In this document: positions 1 to 11,290 of the stretch, one piece after another
How the letters are laid out: the number at the start of each line of letters is the position of its first letter
Position numbering within the stretch: the first letter of the stretch is position 1
Source of the DNA: Chondrus crispus
Taxonomy: Eukaryota; Rhodophyta; Florideophyceae; Gigartinales; Gigartinaceae
Reading direction: 5' to 3'
NCBI RefSeq assembly: GCF_000350225.1
Contig: NW_005179178.1
Coordinates: 1 to 64,000, forward strand
Length of the DNA stretch: 64,000 bases
Notes under the pieces: generated by a model
Database searches by the model: none
Told to the model about the DNA's origin: nothing
Seen by the model: only the letters and a program-made list of their open reading frames with translations
Program-made: the position numbers and the translations under genes

Positions 1-2388
1 AAACGTGTTCGTGAATCATCCCCAAAAGCCTTGGGCCCTCGATCGTACATGGTTTCCTCATTTCGTGTCAAGAAGGCTTTGTATAGTACTTGAACTTCTC
101 GTCGCTCAGGTTGTGTGGTAGTATTGGGAAGGTTGTTTTCAGCCTTACAAGTATGGCGGCAAGTGTAGAGATTGTTCATAGCGAGGAAGTTTGTTGAGAA
201 TCACAGCTTTATCCTACAGTTTTTTCTTTAGATTAGTAAAACATTGCGATGCTATGTCAGTGCAAAGCAAGAGCATTCACTCTAAACGTTATTTCAGACA
301 ATTCGCCCTTTTCATTCAGATTTTTTTCTTTGTCCCTAGACCTACTGCTATAAAAAGGGGTTTATTACTTAGAAAGAGCCACATCATTTATGATTCAGTG
401 CGAATTGCATGGAGAAGTAAAAGCTCATCCTGCTGTTTGGACACTTTCCCTCTACTTCTGCATTGTAGTGTTTGAAGACAAGTTTAAAGTTGTTTTGTTG
501 AAAAAGAAAACATGGTTAAACCCGCTTGTGTCGCATGTGAAAAAGCACAGCATCGTGCACAAGCATCTGACAAGATTTTAAATGCAATTAGTTAAAGGCA
601 TCGCGGTCTCGCTGCAAAAGAGTGGTTCAACAGAATCCGAACAAGGTTCATCGAGACAAAAAATACTCTACGCAGGTCTGCAGTCTTGGCCTTTGGCTCA
701 TTCTAGACCTGGTTTCTGCAAAGTGCTAAGAAGAAAGTGTATCTAGGTCCGTTGTATTCGTAAATACGACAAATACCACAATGCCAGAGCCAGAGCACTA
801 ATAATTACACTTGATTTCGTTGTCGCTGGGATCCTGCTCAAGAAGAAGTAACAACTCCTCTCCACTCTTTGCTTTTCGTGATTCGCGAGTTGGTATCCCA
901 AACGTGTGGCTCGTACCTGCCGATTCCAGGCAGTGTCCTGTCTGACAAAAAAAAAAGTTTGAGCCCTAAGCTCGTGTCTGAAACACAATAGTGTATTGTA
1001 TAATAATAGTGTATTACAACGTTGTTACTGGGCGGCAGCAAAGAAGGAACAGTGAAACCATACTCCTTGACAAAACGTTTATTATGTTTTCTAATTATGA
1101 CGGCAATGTGTATGAGGCCGCGTGCTTGCCTCTGCGCGCAAATCCTCTAGACTGCCGCCTGACTTGAGCACGATCAGGAAAGACCTTGTTGTCTTGGCTG
1201 TGTGGTGTCGGTTTTTCATTGAATGGGATGGATACATTCACACTTCCCTGCTCTCGTCCACTCGATCCGACTTCACTAATCAAATCATTACATGCTTCAG
1301 CTCGGATCGATTGATACATGAATGCAAAAAGCTGAAGATATACAGGACAAATTTTGGTTCCATGAGGACATCAGGGCGATTTGCCTGGACCTTGTGATGT
1401 GGACTGGAGGAATGTGAGTATTGGTAGACGCACGAGCCCCTGCACTTCTGTAGAAAACACGTATTCTGGAAGGTGTGGCTTATCAGCCCAGTTAGCGCAG
1501 ACACAGAAATCCACGGTAACAAGGCTCGCTTGTTTTGACCTTGTTCATGCTTCTCCAGTTGGTAGTGTACAGGAAAAAAAAAGTCATTCAATAAGATGTG
1601 CATGGCCGGATCAAAATATTTGTAATGGGCCAAAGCCCTCGCTGTCCGTCTCCCCAGAGACAAATTACGGTGTGAAGCACTGGTGGCAAAAATTGTAGGT
1701 GGTTTCGTAGTGGTGAACACTTTCAGTACATTACACGCTCATTTTCATCGGTTTGCATTGTCCTCCGTAAACTTCTCTCGCAGGAGAACCCAGTTGGGAT
1801 GAACTGCTGAATGGAAGTTTTGAAGGATGTACAGTATATTTTACCGTATTCCTGATAGTGGCCAGAAATGGGCAGCGATGAAAACGGCGTGGAAAATCGT
1901 GTGCCCTCTGAGACCTTATCGTAAGACAGAATCATTGGGAGCAAATCGAGAAGCGCCCCTCCAAAAAATGCACCGCTCTCCAGTTGCTCCTGAAATAACA
2001 AAACAAAGCTCTGTGAATGAAATGACCTGAAACATGTGGATACAGTGCATGAAGGACCCCACCTCCGTTCCTGTGCATTGGACCTGCGGTTCATTCCATC
2101 CAGTTTTTCGACGTCGAAATCTTGCCGGAAAGTGTACAGCGACATGATCAAAAACTCCACCAGATCAGAAGGCGGCCACTCTTTTCATAAAGAGGCGTCC
2201 TTCGGCTCCTCCTCTTCTTCACATGGCGAAAGCAGAAATAGCTGGCTTTCATATGCTTTTCCAAACATAATTTTCCCCTGCATGCAGATGTTTTCGATTC
2301 GAGGTTGTTTCACAATCGAACCAGCTCCAACAATGAGAACAGGATTAATGCATCTCCACGTTCCGTGACTGTCCGCGAGTTGAAGCGG
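1..2388. other. Gene-poor flank, possible decayed or spliced host sequence
   Basis: No open frame exceeds about 150 codons and none resembles a family I know. The base composition is visibly less GC-rich than the elements that fill the rest of the window. The minus strand between about 1095 and 2170 contains short protein-like stretches bounded by splice-like signals; these are listed as a separate weak candidate. I see no tRNA, rRNA or LTR ends here. Confidence 0.6.
1095..2170 (-). other. Possible exons of an unrecognised spliced gene
   Basis: Several short frames on the minus strand read like ordinary protein. A stretch around 2160-2050 contains VEFLIMSLYTFRQDFDVEKL. A stretch at about 1989-1845 contains GGALLDLLPMILSYDK; it is preceded by a pyrimidine-rich TTATTTCAG acceptor-like site and followed by a GTAAAA donor-like site. 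Another stretch below 1319 contains FMYQSIRAEACNDLISEV and follows a TATCTTCAG acceptor-like site. I do not recognise a family. The call rests only on protein-like composition plus splice-like signals, so chance open frames or a decayed gene are equally possible. Confidence 0.18.
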
Positions 2389-2840
2389 TACACCTGATCA
2401 CAGCAATTAACCTTGGTCTATATATTAACCTGGGTTCAGAAATAAACTGGACCAGGTTATTATTGGTTTTGATCTGGAGGAAACAGTCTTATGATAAGTC
2501 GCCTTTAGAGTTCAAAAAGGGCGAGAACGCATGTCGCCGCCTCGATATGGTCTTTGGGAGGAGAAGCAGCTCTTTTCTGAGTTGCAGACAATAATATCCA
2601 AGCATCGTGTCCATTTCAATGGGCAAGAAGTAGAGCCGTAATTTCTTGAATACTTGTCAGCAATGTTAGAAATCAAGGTTAATCCAGTGGTTCACAAATA
2701 AACTGGACCATGTTATATCTGATTTGACCATATACTAATCTGGGTTCACAATTAATCCGGACCATGTTAAATATGGTTATAGACCTGAAAAAGGGGCCTC
2801 AGCATTGAGTTGGCCCAGGTTAATTGCTGTGATCAGTGTA
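2389..2840. repeat. MITE-like element with terminal inverted repeats
   Basis: The ends carry an inverted repeat of at least 20 bp: the left end reads CTGATCACAGCAATTAACCT from 2394 and the right end (about 2818-2836) is its reverse complement. The match extends outward through TACAC at both ends with a one-base indel. The element is about 450 bp and has no ORF. Inside are three direct subrepeats of the form GGTTCANAAnTAAnCYGGACCA followed by GTTA, near 2432-2458, 2690-2716 and 2742-2770. Short length, TIRs and no coding capacity fit a non-autonomous DNA transposon. I could not fix the target duplication. Confidence 0.6.
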
Positions 2841-3044
2841 GTTGCGGCCGATTTTTAGGTGTACGGACACGGTTTCCCGCCACTAAAGTACTTTACATGT
2901 AGTTGTACCGTCAAACGATGCCGAAACACAAGTGTGCTTGTGATATTGTATCCATGATGACATCCGTTCAGTGACTGTTCTAGCGGATTTTGCACACTGG
3001 TTTCGATGTTAAAAAGGCATTTTCATGTGTTGTAAGATAGCGAC

Positions 3045-3124
3045 AGTAGAGTGCAGTGTACATTACCAGCCTGTGGTTGTGTACATTACCAGCCTATGGC
3101 TGGTAATGTACACTGCACTCTACT
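3045..3124. repeat. Perfect 27-bp inverted repeat with an echo in its loop
   Basis: The arm 3045-3071 is the exact reverse complement of 3098-3124. The 26-nt spacer contains a second direct copy of TACATTACCAGCCT. The right arm can therefore pair with either upstream copy, giving two alternative hairpins. This fits a fold-back element or a template-switching product during replication. Confidence 0.75.
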
Positions 3125-3878
3125 ACTGTACCAAGGTTACCATATTTCAATTCTGTCCGACCTTTTAACGGAAAACGACGAAGTCAAATATTGAACACGA
3201 TTTGTAGTTTCCCTATATCATTGATTTTCCTCACCTCTTCAATCTATCCGAACTGAAAATGCAAGCTCAGCGCCGTCCTACACATTAAAAGTAGATTTGC
3301 TCTGAAACAAAAGTTGGCTTCGTTGCAGATACCACACACAAAGAGAGTGTAAATAAACAAATAACTATCAAGTGTTACCGCCATCTTTGTCAGGAGGCGT
3401 GATGACATGTGCCTTGGCCGTCCTGTATCTGTCAGAGATCCATTTGGCATTATCTCAATAGAGCATTCGAGCAGCCGCAATCTTGATTCCGTTGTGCAGA
3501 ACACATGTTTTGAGGCCAAGGCTGTAAACCGGAAGACCTCCATGAGAAAATTACGTACAGTTTTGGCTACTTCTGTACGTACTGAAGATCATGTGCTCCC
3601 AGGGCATCATCCATCTGCCAGCGTCGTTGCAAGTTCTGCAGTCTTCTTTGTAAACTTGCTGCCCACAAATGTATGTCAAATACCACAGTGACTGTCTCGC
3701 GACAGAGTATTCCGACTACTGTATGTTGAATTCAAATTAAGAGAGTATACCGTAGCATCGTGTATTGTACCAAATCACCCATGTATACAAGCGCCGAACC
3801 CCAAATGTCTTGAAACGAATCGGTTTGTGTGCATTCAAAGAACTTGAGTTTTGTTGCGATTTGATAGCAATTCTGGAA

Positions 3879-3931
3879 GGAAGTCTATTCCTTCGAGCGA
3901 CTTTCTGGTCACTCGAAGGAGTAGACTTTCC
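3879..3931. repeat. Imperfect hairpin
   Basis: The segment 3879-3897 pairs with 3912-3931 over about 19 bp with one bulge and one mismatch, leaving a 14-nt loop. No T-run follows that would suggest a terminator. It may be a remnant of a small inverted-repeat element. Confidence 0.5.
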
Positions 3932-4088
3932 AAATTCTGGGATCTCATTGTACTGTACCGTCTTATAATCAAACGATTGAAGTATAAATCGCAGCAGTGC
4001 TGCGATTCTCTTTAAACCTTCAAAGAATTGTGTCTAGGAAAGTGCGTTCATCGGAAGGCGACGCTACGAGTACAATATCAGGAAGAGA

Positions 4089-4283
4089 TCATCTATTTGA
4101 TTTATGCCACTTGCCATTCAGCTTCTCGATTTGTTCCAACATGTCAGTATCACCCTGCACGACCGTGGTTTGAGAATTAGACTGACTCGAGAAGAGTTGG
4201 ACTGGTACAGGGTTTTTAAGTGCCGAAACGCTGCCGGCAGCACCGATATCAGTTGACATACGGCCATCAGGAAAGGAATGCAT
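4089..4283 (-). CDS. Small ORF, unknown (64 aa)
   Basis: An ATG-started frame of 64 codons encodes a polar, Ser/Gln-rich peptide that ends in a short charged, helix-compatible segment (DMLEQIEKLNGKWHKSNR). It has no signal peptide, membrane segment or known motif. No other frame of the same stretch looks better. It could be the last exon of a longer gene or a chance frame; I give no function. Confidence 0.15.
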   Translation of the reverse strand: MHSFPDGRMSTDIGAAGSVSALKNPVPVQLFSSQSNSQTTVVQGDTDMLEQIEKLNGKWHKSNR

Positions 4284-6925
4284 ATTAGATCAGCCAGCGG
4301 CAGTAGAATATCGAGAGTGCGTGCCCCACAGGAGGATGGGAAAGGACAAGAAAAACAAGAATGTGAGGAAACATGGCAAACCTATCTTGGGGAAATGAAG
4401 AGTTGCGGGATAGGGATGATGCGAGTGGATTTTCTGCTGTATTTACGAGAGTAAATATCTAAAAGGTGAAGAGGAGCGCATGAGTCAATTTGGTCATCTC
4501 AGTAGATTTATACAGTAGCTCTGATAACTTGCAGGCTTCTGGAGCAAACGAAAGTGCCTCTAAGAACAGGCCGCCACGTTATTGTACAACAGATTTTAAT
4601 TGATCCGCTTTCTGCTTATGCGTTTTCCCGGTCACTTGATTATCATGCTCGCGCTCTCAATTCTTTCGACAAGTTTAGGATTGTGAATTTATGTCCATCA
4701 CACTCATCGATTCTTCGTGTAGTACTGATGTCAGCGCTCATAAGGGTATGGGCTATAGGTGTTGCGTTTTAATCTCGTGTTCCGTGCACCCTCTGCGTCG
4801 TTCTCCGTGTGTTTTCGCCCGTACTCAGGCGCTCTCCGAGCGTGCAACCACCCTCCATCACATACTACCGTATTTTGGGTGGAGGGAGGGAGGAAACCCA
4901 TACGTGCGAGAGTATTGGCCCACGTACCCTTGGAGGGTAGTTAAAGCTAAACAGGCCTCATTCACGTTTCATTGAGAGTTTCAATTCAGATAGTTGGCCC
5001 TGGTATGACGGTCGCCCCGTGGGTGGTGCGCCGCGGCTGAGTTGCAATCGGGCACAGACGTTTCCCAGACAAGCCGAAGACTGGTGTAGGGAATTTGATA
5101 GACATTGCGATTTTATGTATATTCTACACTTTTGTAGTGGCACTGTGCATTTGTAGGGGGATCAAACATGAAACGAACCCCTCCAGCCCCCCAATGATTC
5201 TGAAAAAATGCGGTATAAACACGTTATGGAAAAGGATGTTCTAAATTTTATATTTATTATGCTCTTCTCCTGTGTAGTAGCACAGGTCGAGCCGTGGTCC
5301 GGACCCAGATTGAGATGCGGAAGCAGGGACAGAAGCAGGCACACGAAACAAAAGAAACGACAGTGAAATCCACATGGACTGTGGATTTGGCTTACTGTAC
5401 CAACTTGGTACAGTTGGTACTACCAAGGCCAGTTTTCTGGTTGCCTGGCTATTGGGGGACACTTATGGATTAGTCATACTGTACCCTTGGTACATCATCA
5501 CGGCGAGGTTGCCTCTCGCTTGTATGTTCTGAGCCGAATGAGACGGACCAACATTTCGTTGGTTTTATTCTCATGCAATCAGCCTTTCCCCAACATTCGA
5601 AAGATGAGTTTGCCGACCCTCATCGTGCTGATAGTACCCATGCCTCAACCTCTGATATTTCTTATGCGTGCGTTTGGTGCTTCTGTCGTCACAATTTTCA
5701 TATTTGTATTTTGGTAGAGCCGATTGGCCAGTTTATCAAGGGATCAACTTCGGCACCGAACAGCGGCTGTCCGACGTGTCTTACGACTACAAGATATTGT
5801 ACTGTATCGCTGCGCAGCCTGCTTCTGGCACACTGTACAGTGTACTGAAGTGCTTTTCTGAACCAGAATCGACGGCCTCCACCACATTCCACAATTGGGC
5901 GTAGTTACGGTAGGAATCGTACAGAAAAGGGTGGCCTGACCTGTTTCATTTCAGGGATACAGTTCAGCAGAGTGGTCGTGTTGGCCGCCTATATGTAAAA
6001 CTCTCCATACAGCGTACTGTCTTTTACGAAGCTTCCATTAGAAGGGCAAAATACGATTAGAAACATAGAAAATGGATGCACTTTGAAAGCTTATCCTAAC
6101 GCCGACGGAAGGACACCTTCGCGAAAGGCAAATATTCAGCCTATCGCCTCGAGCGGGGTGGTATGGCCGTACCCATTGACCTACCGTAAGGCAACGGGAT
6201 GGAGACAAAGCATGGAATACCGTGCATACCCCGCAACCACTGAATCCAATCATGCAATAGTGTTGGTGGAACGAAGACATTGGACAACGCCATATGCACC
6301 AAATTTTCCTGGCACAGTACGGCATCATACTGTGCATATTTCCAACAGGATCTCAAAAAATTTCGGACGGTGCTCAAAACGTAGCTCGGGTCAAGACCCG
6401 TGTGAATTGCTGTATGCATACAGTATTGGGTTTACTTCCCTCGCGAGGATTTTCAGTACAGTAGTGCGTCTAAATCGAAACAAAGGTTGCTCAAGTCTAA
6501 AGTTCGTACAGCACTATCGTACGTACGATTATTTCAGGATCTTTGCTATTGCTATGCCTTGACTCTCACCCTTGTTTATTCTTGTTCATACTGCGTGCAG
6601 TGTACAGCTGCCTGAGGCCTCCTGCATAAAAATCAATGCCAAATCGGATGAAAACGAAGCTATCTGCTTGCGAGTAGATTATCAGCAAGCAGCCAACGTG
6701 GCGGCTCCAACAAGCCTCGTTGCGAGTAATGTCACAAGTCCGGGGAGAACAACTGATGCACTACATGACTTCGCTTCTGGATATGGACCGCACATATCCG
6801 GAGGTGGCTCTTTTGTAAGGCAGTTCTGCAAGAAGCGAATAGGACCTCCTTTACCAATGGATAAACATTGAGTGGTGTTGGCGGCTGCGGTCGAGACTGG
6901 TGTGTTTATTTGCTCCGTGAAGGGG

Positions 6926-7690
6926 TTATGCCGCGGCTGCGTCCATGCCTTTGTTTAAACACATTGCAATACGCTCAGGATAATCGGGCAGCACCGCGGG
7001 GATATCAATCTCGACCGCTGCTTCGCAAGCAGGGATTGCCGGAATTTTTGGCCACAGCACCTGGACAGGCAGGCACGTTGACAAATTAAAAAAGACCTCG
7101 AGATACCAAGTCGGACAGTGCGAAAAGTATCCTTCGGGATACCATGTTTTGTCATGTTCAGCAGGGCAACGGTCGCATTTTCCGACAGAAGGCTCTCAAA
7201 AGTTCGTTGAGACGCGGGCATGCGTTGTGAGGTATCGGGGGCTCTTCCCCTTTCTTGCTTTTTTATTTCTGCACATCCATCATTTCTTTTTTTAGCTGGG
7301 CTGGTTTCCAATCGTTCCACTTTCGAGAACGACGAAAATATGACATTATGCATACTGTTCCTATCCCCTGGCCTTGACGCCTGTGAAAGAAGGCATAGGA
7401 CGGTGCAACGTAGTACCTGTCTTCCTCCGCGCTGCGAACCCAGATTGCCACGCCACCTAAATCACCAGAACCCCCCATCGCTTCGTAAGGGGCGTTGAAG
7501 TTGTTGCGTCTACCAACGGATGCCACCTGCTTTTCGGATGTTAAAATAATCTATTAATCCGTAAATTTTGGAGGCCCCATAGGTATCTTTCTTCAACGTG
7601 TCCACGACGGTTGGCGAGGGCAATTCCGGCGACGTTTCCCCTAGGCTTGCGTTCGGAATATGACTGTTAATCATTCCACTGGGTCTAAAT
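6926..7690 (-). other. Possible exons of an unrecognised spliced gene
   Basis: Three minus-strand stretches in different frames look protein-like. The first, from about 7675 to 7515, contains TLKKDTYGASKIYGLIDYFN. The second, below about 7526, contains NAPYEAMGGSGDLGGVAIWV. The third, about 7194-6926, contains KCDRCPAEHDKTWYPEGYF and PAVLPDYPERIAMCLNKG, then a stop at 6926-6928. Acceptor-like AG sites precede the second and third stretches, for example TTTTGAG near 7196. The CxxC pair hints at metal binding but I do not recognise a family. Chance open frames remain a real alternative. Confidence 0.2.
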
Positions 7691-9660
7691 AACTATAGTG
7701 CTTCAATACCCATCGATTGTTTGAACTGCGATCGTAGTTGGAATGAGCATGGAGTGAGGTGGTTTACAACGTCCAAAAACCATTCGTCAGTTACAATCTG
7801 ATGATCGAGTTTGCTGCTTGTCAAGATCTCTCCAATGTTCTATCTGCCCATCGTTCTTCGGTCTAGATTCTGAGGCTCAGTTGTGCAAAAGAAAAATCAG
7901 CGCTCTGAAGCTGAATTCTAAATTAATTTGAAAGTCCAAAAACGAATGGTTCCAAATCAACAAGTTGTTGAGAACTGGTGACATCACCTCACATGAGGCC
8001 AAACGTTGTCTAGGAACCCAGCATACTGTACGCTGTGGACTATTTCATGGTTTTGTGTTGTGTGTGCGACACAGTTTGCTGTTCCTACGCATTGTCGGCA
8101 TTTGAAACTACTGCGACCATTAAAATTTGAATAGAATCGCGCAATTTTGCAGTGGCACGGTGCCAGCTCGAGAAAGCAGGCACCTGAAGGCACACCTCGT
8201 ACATTCCCACTCATCTGATAGTAGCACTGCAACCAATTTCCATTCACCCCGCGATGTGAAAAGCCCTCCTTGGATCCGCAGAGTCACCGCCTTGTTTTTT
8301 GCGCCACTACTTACCGCGCAATGCGGGGGCGGAAAAGCGCGGAAGCAACGGAACAGGATGACGTTGTTCGCGATTGCATGTTTCGTTCGCGACAAGTTAA
8401 CACCGTGCTGCACTGTCTGTTTCTCCATGCTGTGACTGTGGGGTGGACCTCCTGGTGGGGAGGACGACTGCAGTCGATGATCGAGGCATCCAGATCCGAT
8501 GGGTCGTGGCCATGAAATAGGAGCGAACTCAATAGTTTCTCGCAGTGCGAGGTATTGTTTATGCTGCCAGAGAAAGTTTTGTCGTTTTGGTGCAGAGCAT
8601 GGAGCGAAACAGGCGTTTGACACAACGGATGAGTTTCGGGGTAAATGGTACCATCCCGACGTCAGGTTTTTTTATTTCCGTGGGGGATCCAAATGAACAG
8701 CCGATGCCATCGACATGTTTACGATCTCACAAAAGTTGCCCCCCATATCGAGTAGAGTTGGGAACTAGTGAAATCACTTTGCCTGCAATGTTGGCATCTC
8801 CAACTTCGCAACGAATGTGATAATAGAAGTGGGCTGGTCGCTTGTGAATAGAACCTAAGCATTCCACTCGGCGCCGTTCGATCGTATGCCCTGCCCTCAC
8901 CTTTCATTACTAAAAATCTGCTCTCGCTAGATCGTCCCTTCCGCAACGCATCTCCAAACCGTGGTCATTTGGCGCAGTCTTCCAACATCAAATTTAACCG
9001 CCCGCATGACCGCATCAATTTTGGGGAGTACTCCCCTTAAACCTGTCGCTTTGGAAGTGGCTGTGTAATGGGGTTTCAATTACAGTACAGTAACATGCAA
9101 TTGAGAGCGATGCCTGTGATTCCATGAACTCCGATACCCCCCGATCCCTGAGGGAGCGGGCGGCCGTCGGCGACTTTATTTGGTATATTACGTGTAGTTG
9201 TCAATTCTGGTTACACAACGGACCAAGATGGAAGGCATCGATATCAAGCATCAATATCGATAACCATCGTCCATCAATGAAATTGGGACCAATATAGAGC
9301 AGCCCGCGCAGAGTGATTCGCTAGCACCGGGTATAGATTACTACTTAACAGTTTAGCAACAGCACTCTCTGAGAAAAAAAGATACACACGAGAAAAGGAA
9401 CGCAACAATAAACCGAACCATAATCGACGCCGTCGAACTCAAGAGAGATTCACACGTTGACACCCGAAACCCCCTACTGTAGAGCCACAGTGATCTACTG
9501 TATGTATCACAGTGAAGGGCAATCGGAATCGATCACCCCTCCCGACTGCCCGTGCTCCGAGTACCGGCGATTGTGGGCGGTCATCACTTCGTTACGATCC
9601 AAATACTGTTGTGCGCAACACTGCAAGGCGTAGTATCGAGGAACTCATCAAGTCTGGTTT

Positions 9661-9764
9661 TGACAGTAGTGGTATCATAAGTGCCCTCATTTATTTCATA
9701 TAAATACTGTCATCACGCGGCCGGCGAGGGACGAAGACTTCTCCTCACGTCTCACGGTTCACTA
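9661..9764 (+). repeat. Copia 5' LTR (short), cut near its 3' end
   Basis: This roughly 105-bp segment matches 28845-28946 along its length. Both begin TG...AGTAGTG and contain ATATAAATAC/CTATAAATAC, a plausible TATA box, and a CGGCGAGGGAC block. The DNA transposon inserted at a TA two bases before the LTR end, so the last bases lie at 12030-12031. LTRs this short are unusual but known for some copia lineages. Confidence 0.65.
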
Positions 9765-9781
9765 CACCCGAATACTGCAAA

Positions 9782-9936
9782 TAGTGCGGTCTGCACTATT
9801 TTGGAACGCCAATTCGAAGCCGAGGTGACGGTATTTACTGCGGTCCGCACTAATATTGATACCGCACTAATTAAGTCATTTCCCCTATTAGCGCGGTCCG
9901 CAGTAAATATTTCTGTTCTTAATAGTGCGGTCTACC
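9782..9936. repeat. Left subterminal palindromic boxes of the DNA transposon
   Basis: Copies of TAGTGCGGTCYGCACTA-like palindromes lie at 9782-9798, 9836-9853 and 9888-9906, with partial copies near 9861 and 9921. Multiple palindromic subterminal boxes are typical transposase-binding arrays; binding here is inferred. Confidence 0.65.
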
Positions 9937-10018
9937 CTAATTCTGTCTGTAATGCCGAATGCAATCTGGACCAATCAGAAGAGATGAGATTCTTAATGTG
10001 TAAGGGTACTGGATATCT

Positions 10019-11245
10019 CTACGCGCCTTCGCCAACAACCTGGCCCTCATTCGCAATCACAGGAGCTCCCTCAAAATGGTTTCGATGCCTCTGAATTATG
10101 TTCTGTAGCTTGGGAAACAATTGTCTTTCCTCCCACTGCCCATTTGTGTTGAGCGCTAAGCCACATCTAATCATGGCTTTCCGTGCGTAGGTTAAACCCT
10201 CGCTGTCGCGTTGTGCGTTAACATCCCGAACGGCCGCTGTGGCAAGCTCCAGAAAGTAGTGCTTGCCTGGATTAGGCAACTTGCCAGAAGAAGCCGTAAA
10301 GTCACCCGCCATTATGCGCTCCATTTTGTGCTGGTCCCAACGACAACGCCAAGCATCTTTTAGCTTTTGTATCACAAAGGAATCGGCGGGCTGCAGTAGG
10401 TCCGTACAGTTCGGCGGGAAAAACCTGACCTCTGTGTTGATTTCGTTCAACGCTTCCAACATTGCCGCAGTCTCACCATGCCTACTGCAGTTGTCCATAT
10501 ACAAAACACGACGCCGGCCGTGCCGAAGCGCCTTAATTAATTTCCGTTCCCTCAGCCACTGCGGCATTACTTCGCGATCCATCCAACCCTTCGGCCCCGA
10601 GCGATACGAAACTCCCGCTACATCGTCAGGAACGTTTTGAATTGGGTAGCTTCTCTTCTTGTTCTGAAAAACCATCATTGGCGCTTCGATTCTGGCATCC
10701 CTTCCACCAGATATACGTACAATCATTGTCATCCCTTCCGCTCCAGACACTACGTCTGAATACTTCACCTCGGCTTCACCGCAAATTCCCAACGTTCGAT
10801 GGTTGTCCATGTTGATGACAAAGTGCGTTTCGTCAGCATTTGACACATCTTCCTCATCTAAACGTCCTGAACGAAACTCTCGAGCCACAAAGCCAAGATG
10901 ATACGCCACTTCCTTCTCGATAAAAGCTTGCTTCTCCAGGGAAACCATCAATTTGCCGGTTTGAGCGCGACTAACAATTTCGTTCCGCTCCATAAATGCC
11001 TGGATCCAACGCGGTGTGATCATGTACTGAATAAACTTTTTTGACGACGTATCAAAACAATTTAGAAAATATTCATACCTCGTAGAACTTTTTATGAGCT
11101 GTCTCGCAAGATCCCCGAGCAGCTTGGCACTGAACTTGAGTCCGGTTTTTCGAAGCCTGTCAAACTCTTCGAGGAGGTCGGCTTGCAGCGCCATTACCCA
11201 AGCAGACCTCTTCCGACCGCGGCCAGGCTTGGCCTTTAGATACAC
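10019..11245 (-). CDS. Pogo/DDE_1 transposase, catalytic part (408 codons)
   Basis: This frame encodes the catalytic domain of a DDE superfamily endonuclease (DDE_1, pogo/Tigger/jerky relatives), which cuts and joins transposon ends in the nucleus. The acidic triad is visible: D138 in NADETHF, D251 in YMDNCSRH, and D288 in LLQPADSF after the family-typical PPNCTD. Residues 1-110 hold basic, helical DNA-binding-type sequence (KAKPGRGRKRSA). The frame opens at GTG 11245 with no good ATG. Upstream it continues in the same frame through 15 codons to a TAG at 11291-11293, and then joins the 205-codon frame. The two are therefore one gene interrupted by a single in-frame amber codon, or joined by read-through or an undetected intron. 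Confidence 0.85.
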   Translation of the reverse strand: MYLKAKPGRGRKRSAWVMALQADLLEEFDRLRKTGLKFSAKLLGDLARQLIKSSTRYEYFLNCFDTSSKKFIQYMITPRWIQAFMERNEIVSRAQTGKLMVSLEKQAFIEKEVAYHLGFVAREFRSGRLDEEDVSNADETHFVINMDNHRTLGICGEAEVKYSDVVSGAEGMTMIVRISGGRDARIEAPMMVFQNKKRSYPIQNVPDDVAGVSYRSGPKGWMDREVMPQWLRERKLIKALRHGRRRVLYMDNCSRHGETAAMLEALNEINTEVRFFPPNCTDLLQPADSFVIQKLKDAWRCRWDQHKMERIMAGDFTASSGKLPNPGKHYFLELATAAVRDVNAQRDSEGLTYARKAMIRCGLALNTNGQWEERQLFPKLQNIIQRHRNHFEGAPVIANEGQVVGEGA

Positions 11246-11290
11246 CCTTTTGAAGCCACAGCTTGTAACCCTGGTAATTGAGCGCGGCTC

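Larger units (their letters stand above)
3125..9660. other. Gene-poor stretch without recognisable genes
   Basis: Apart from the hairpin at 3879-3931 and the weak candidates at 4089-4283 and 6926-7690, I find no coding sequence I can support. All long frames are under 170 codons, overlap each other on both strands and lack family motifs. Short GTACAGTA/TACTGTAC-type words recur many times, for example near 3957, 5396, 5838, 6455 and 9087, and several form small palindromes. Confidence 0.55.

Noticed and set aside
6083-6562. A 159-codon plus-strand frame
   Set aside because: No motif, odd composition, and open frames on the other strand overlap it; likely chance.
8120-8623. A 167-codon minus-strand frame in the gene-poor flank
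   Set aside because: Other frames on both strands are open over the same stretch and none has a recognisable motif; not supported as a gene.
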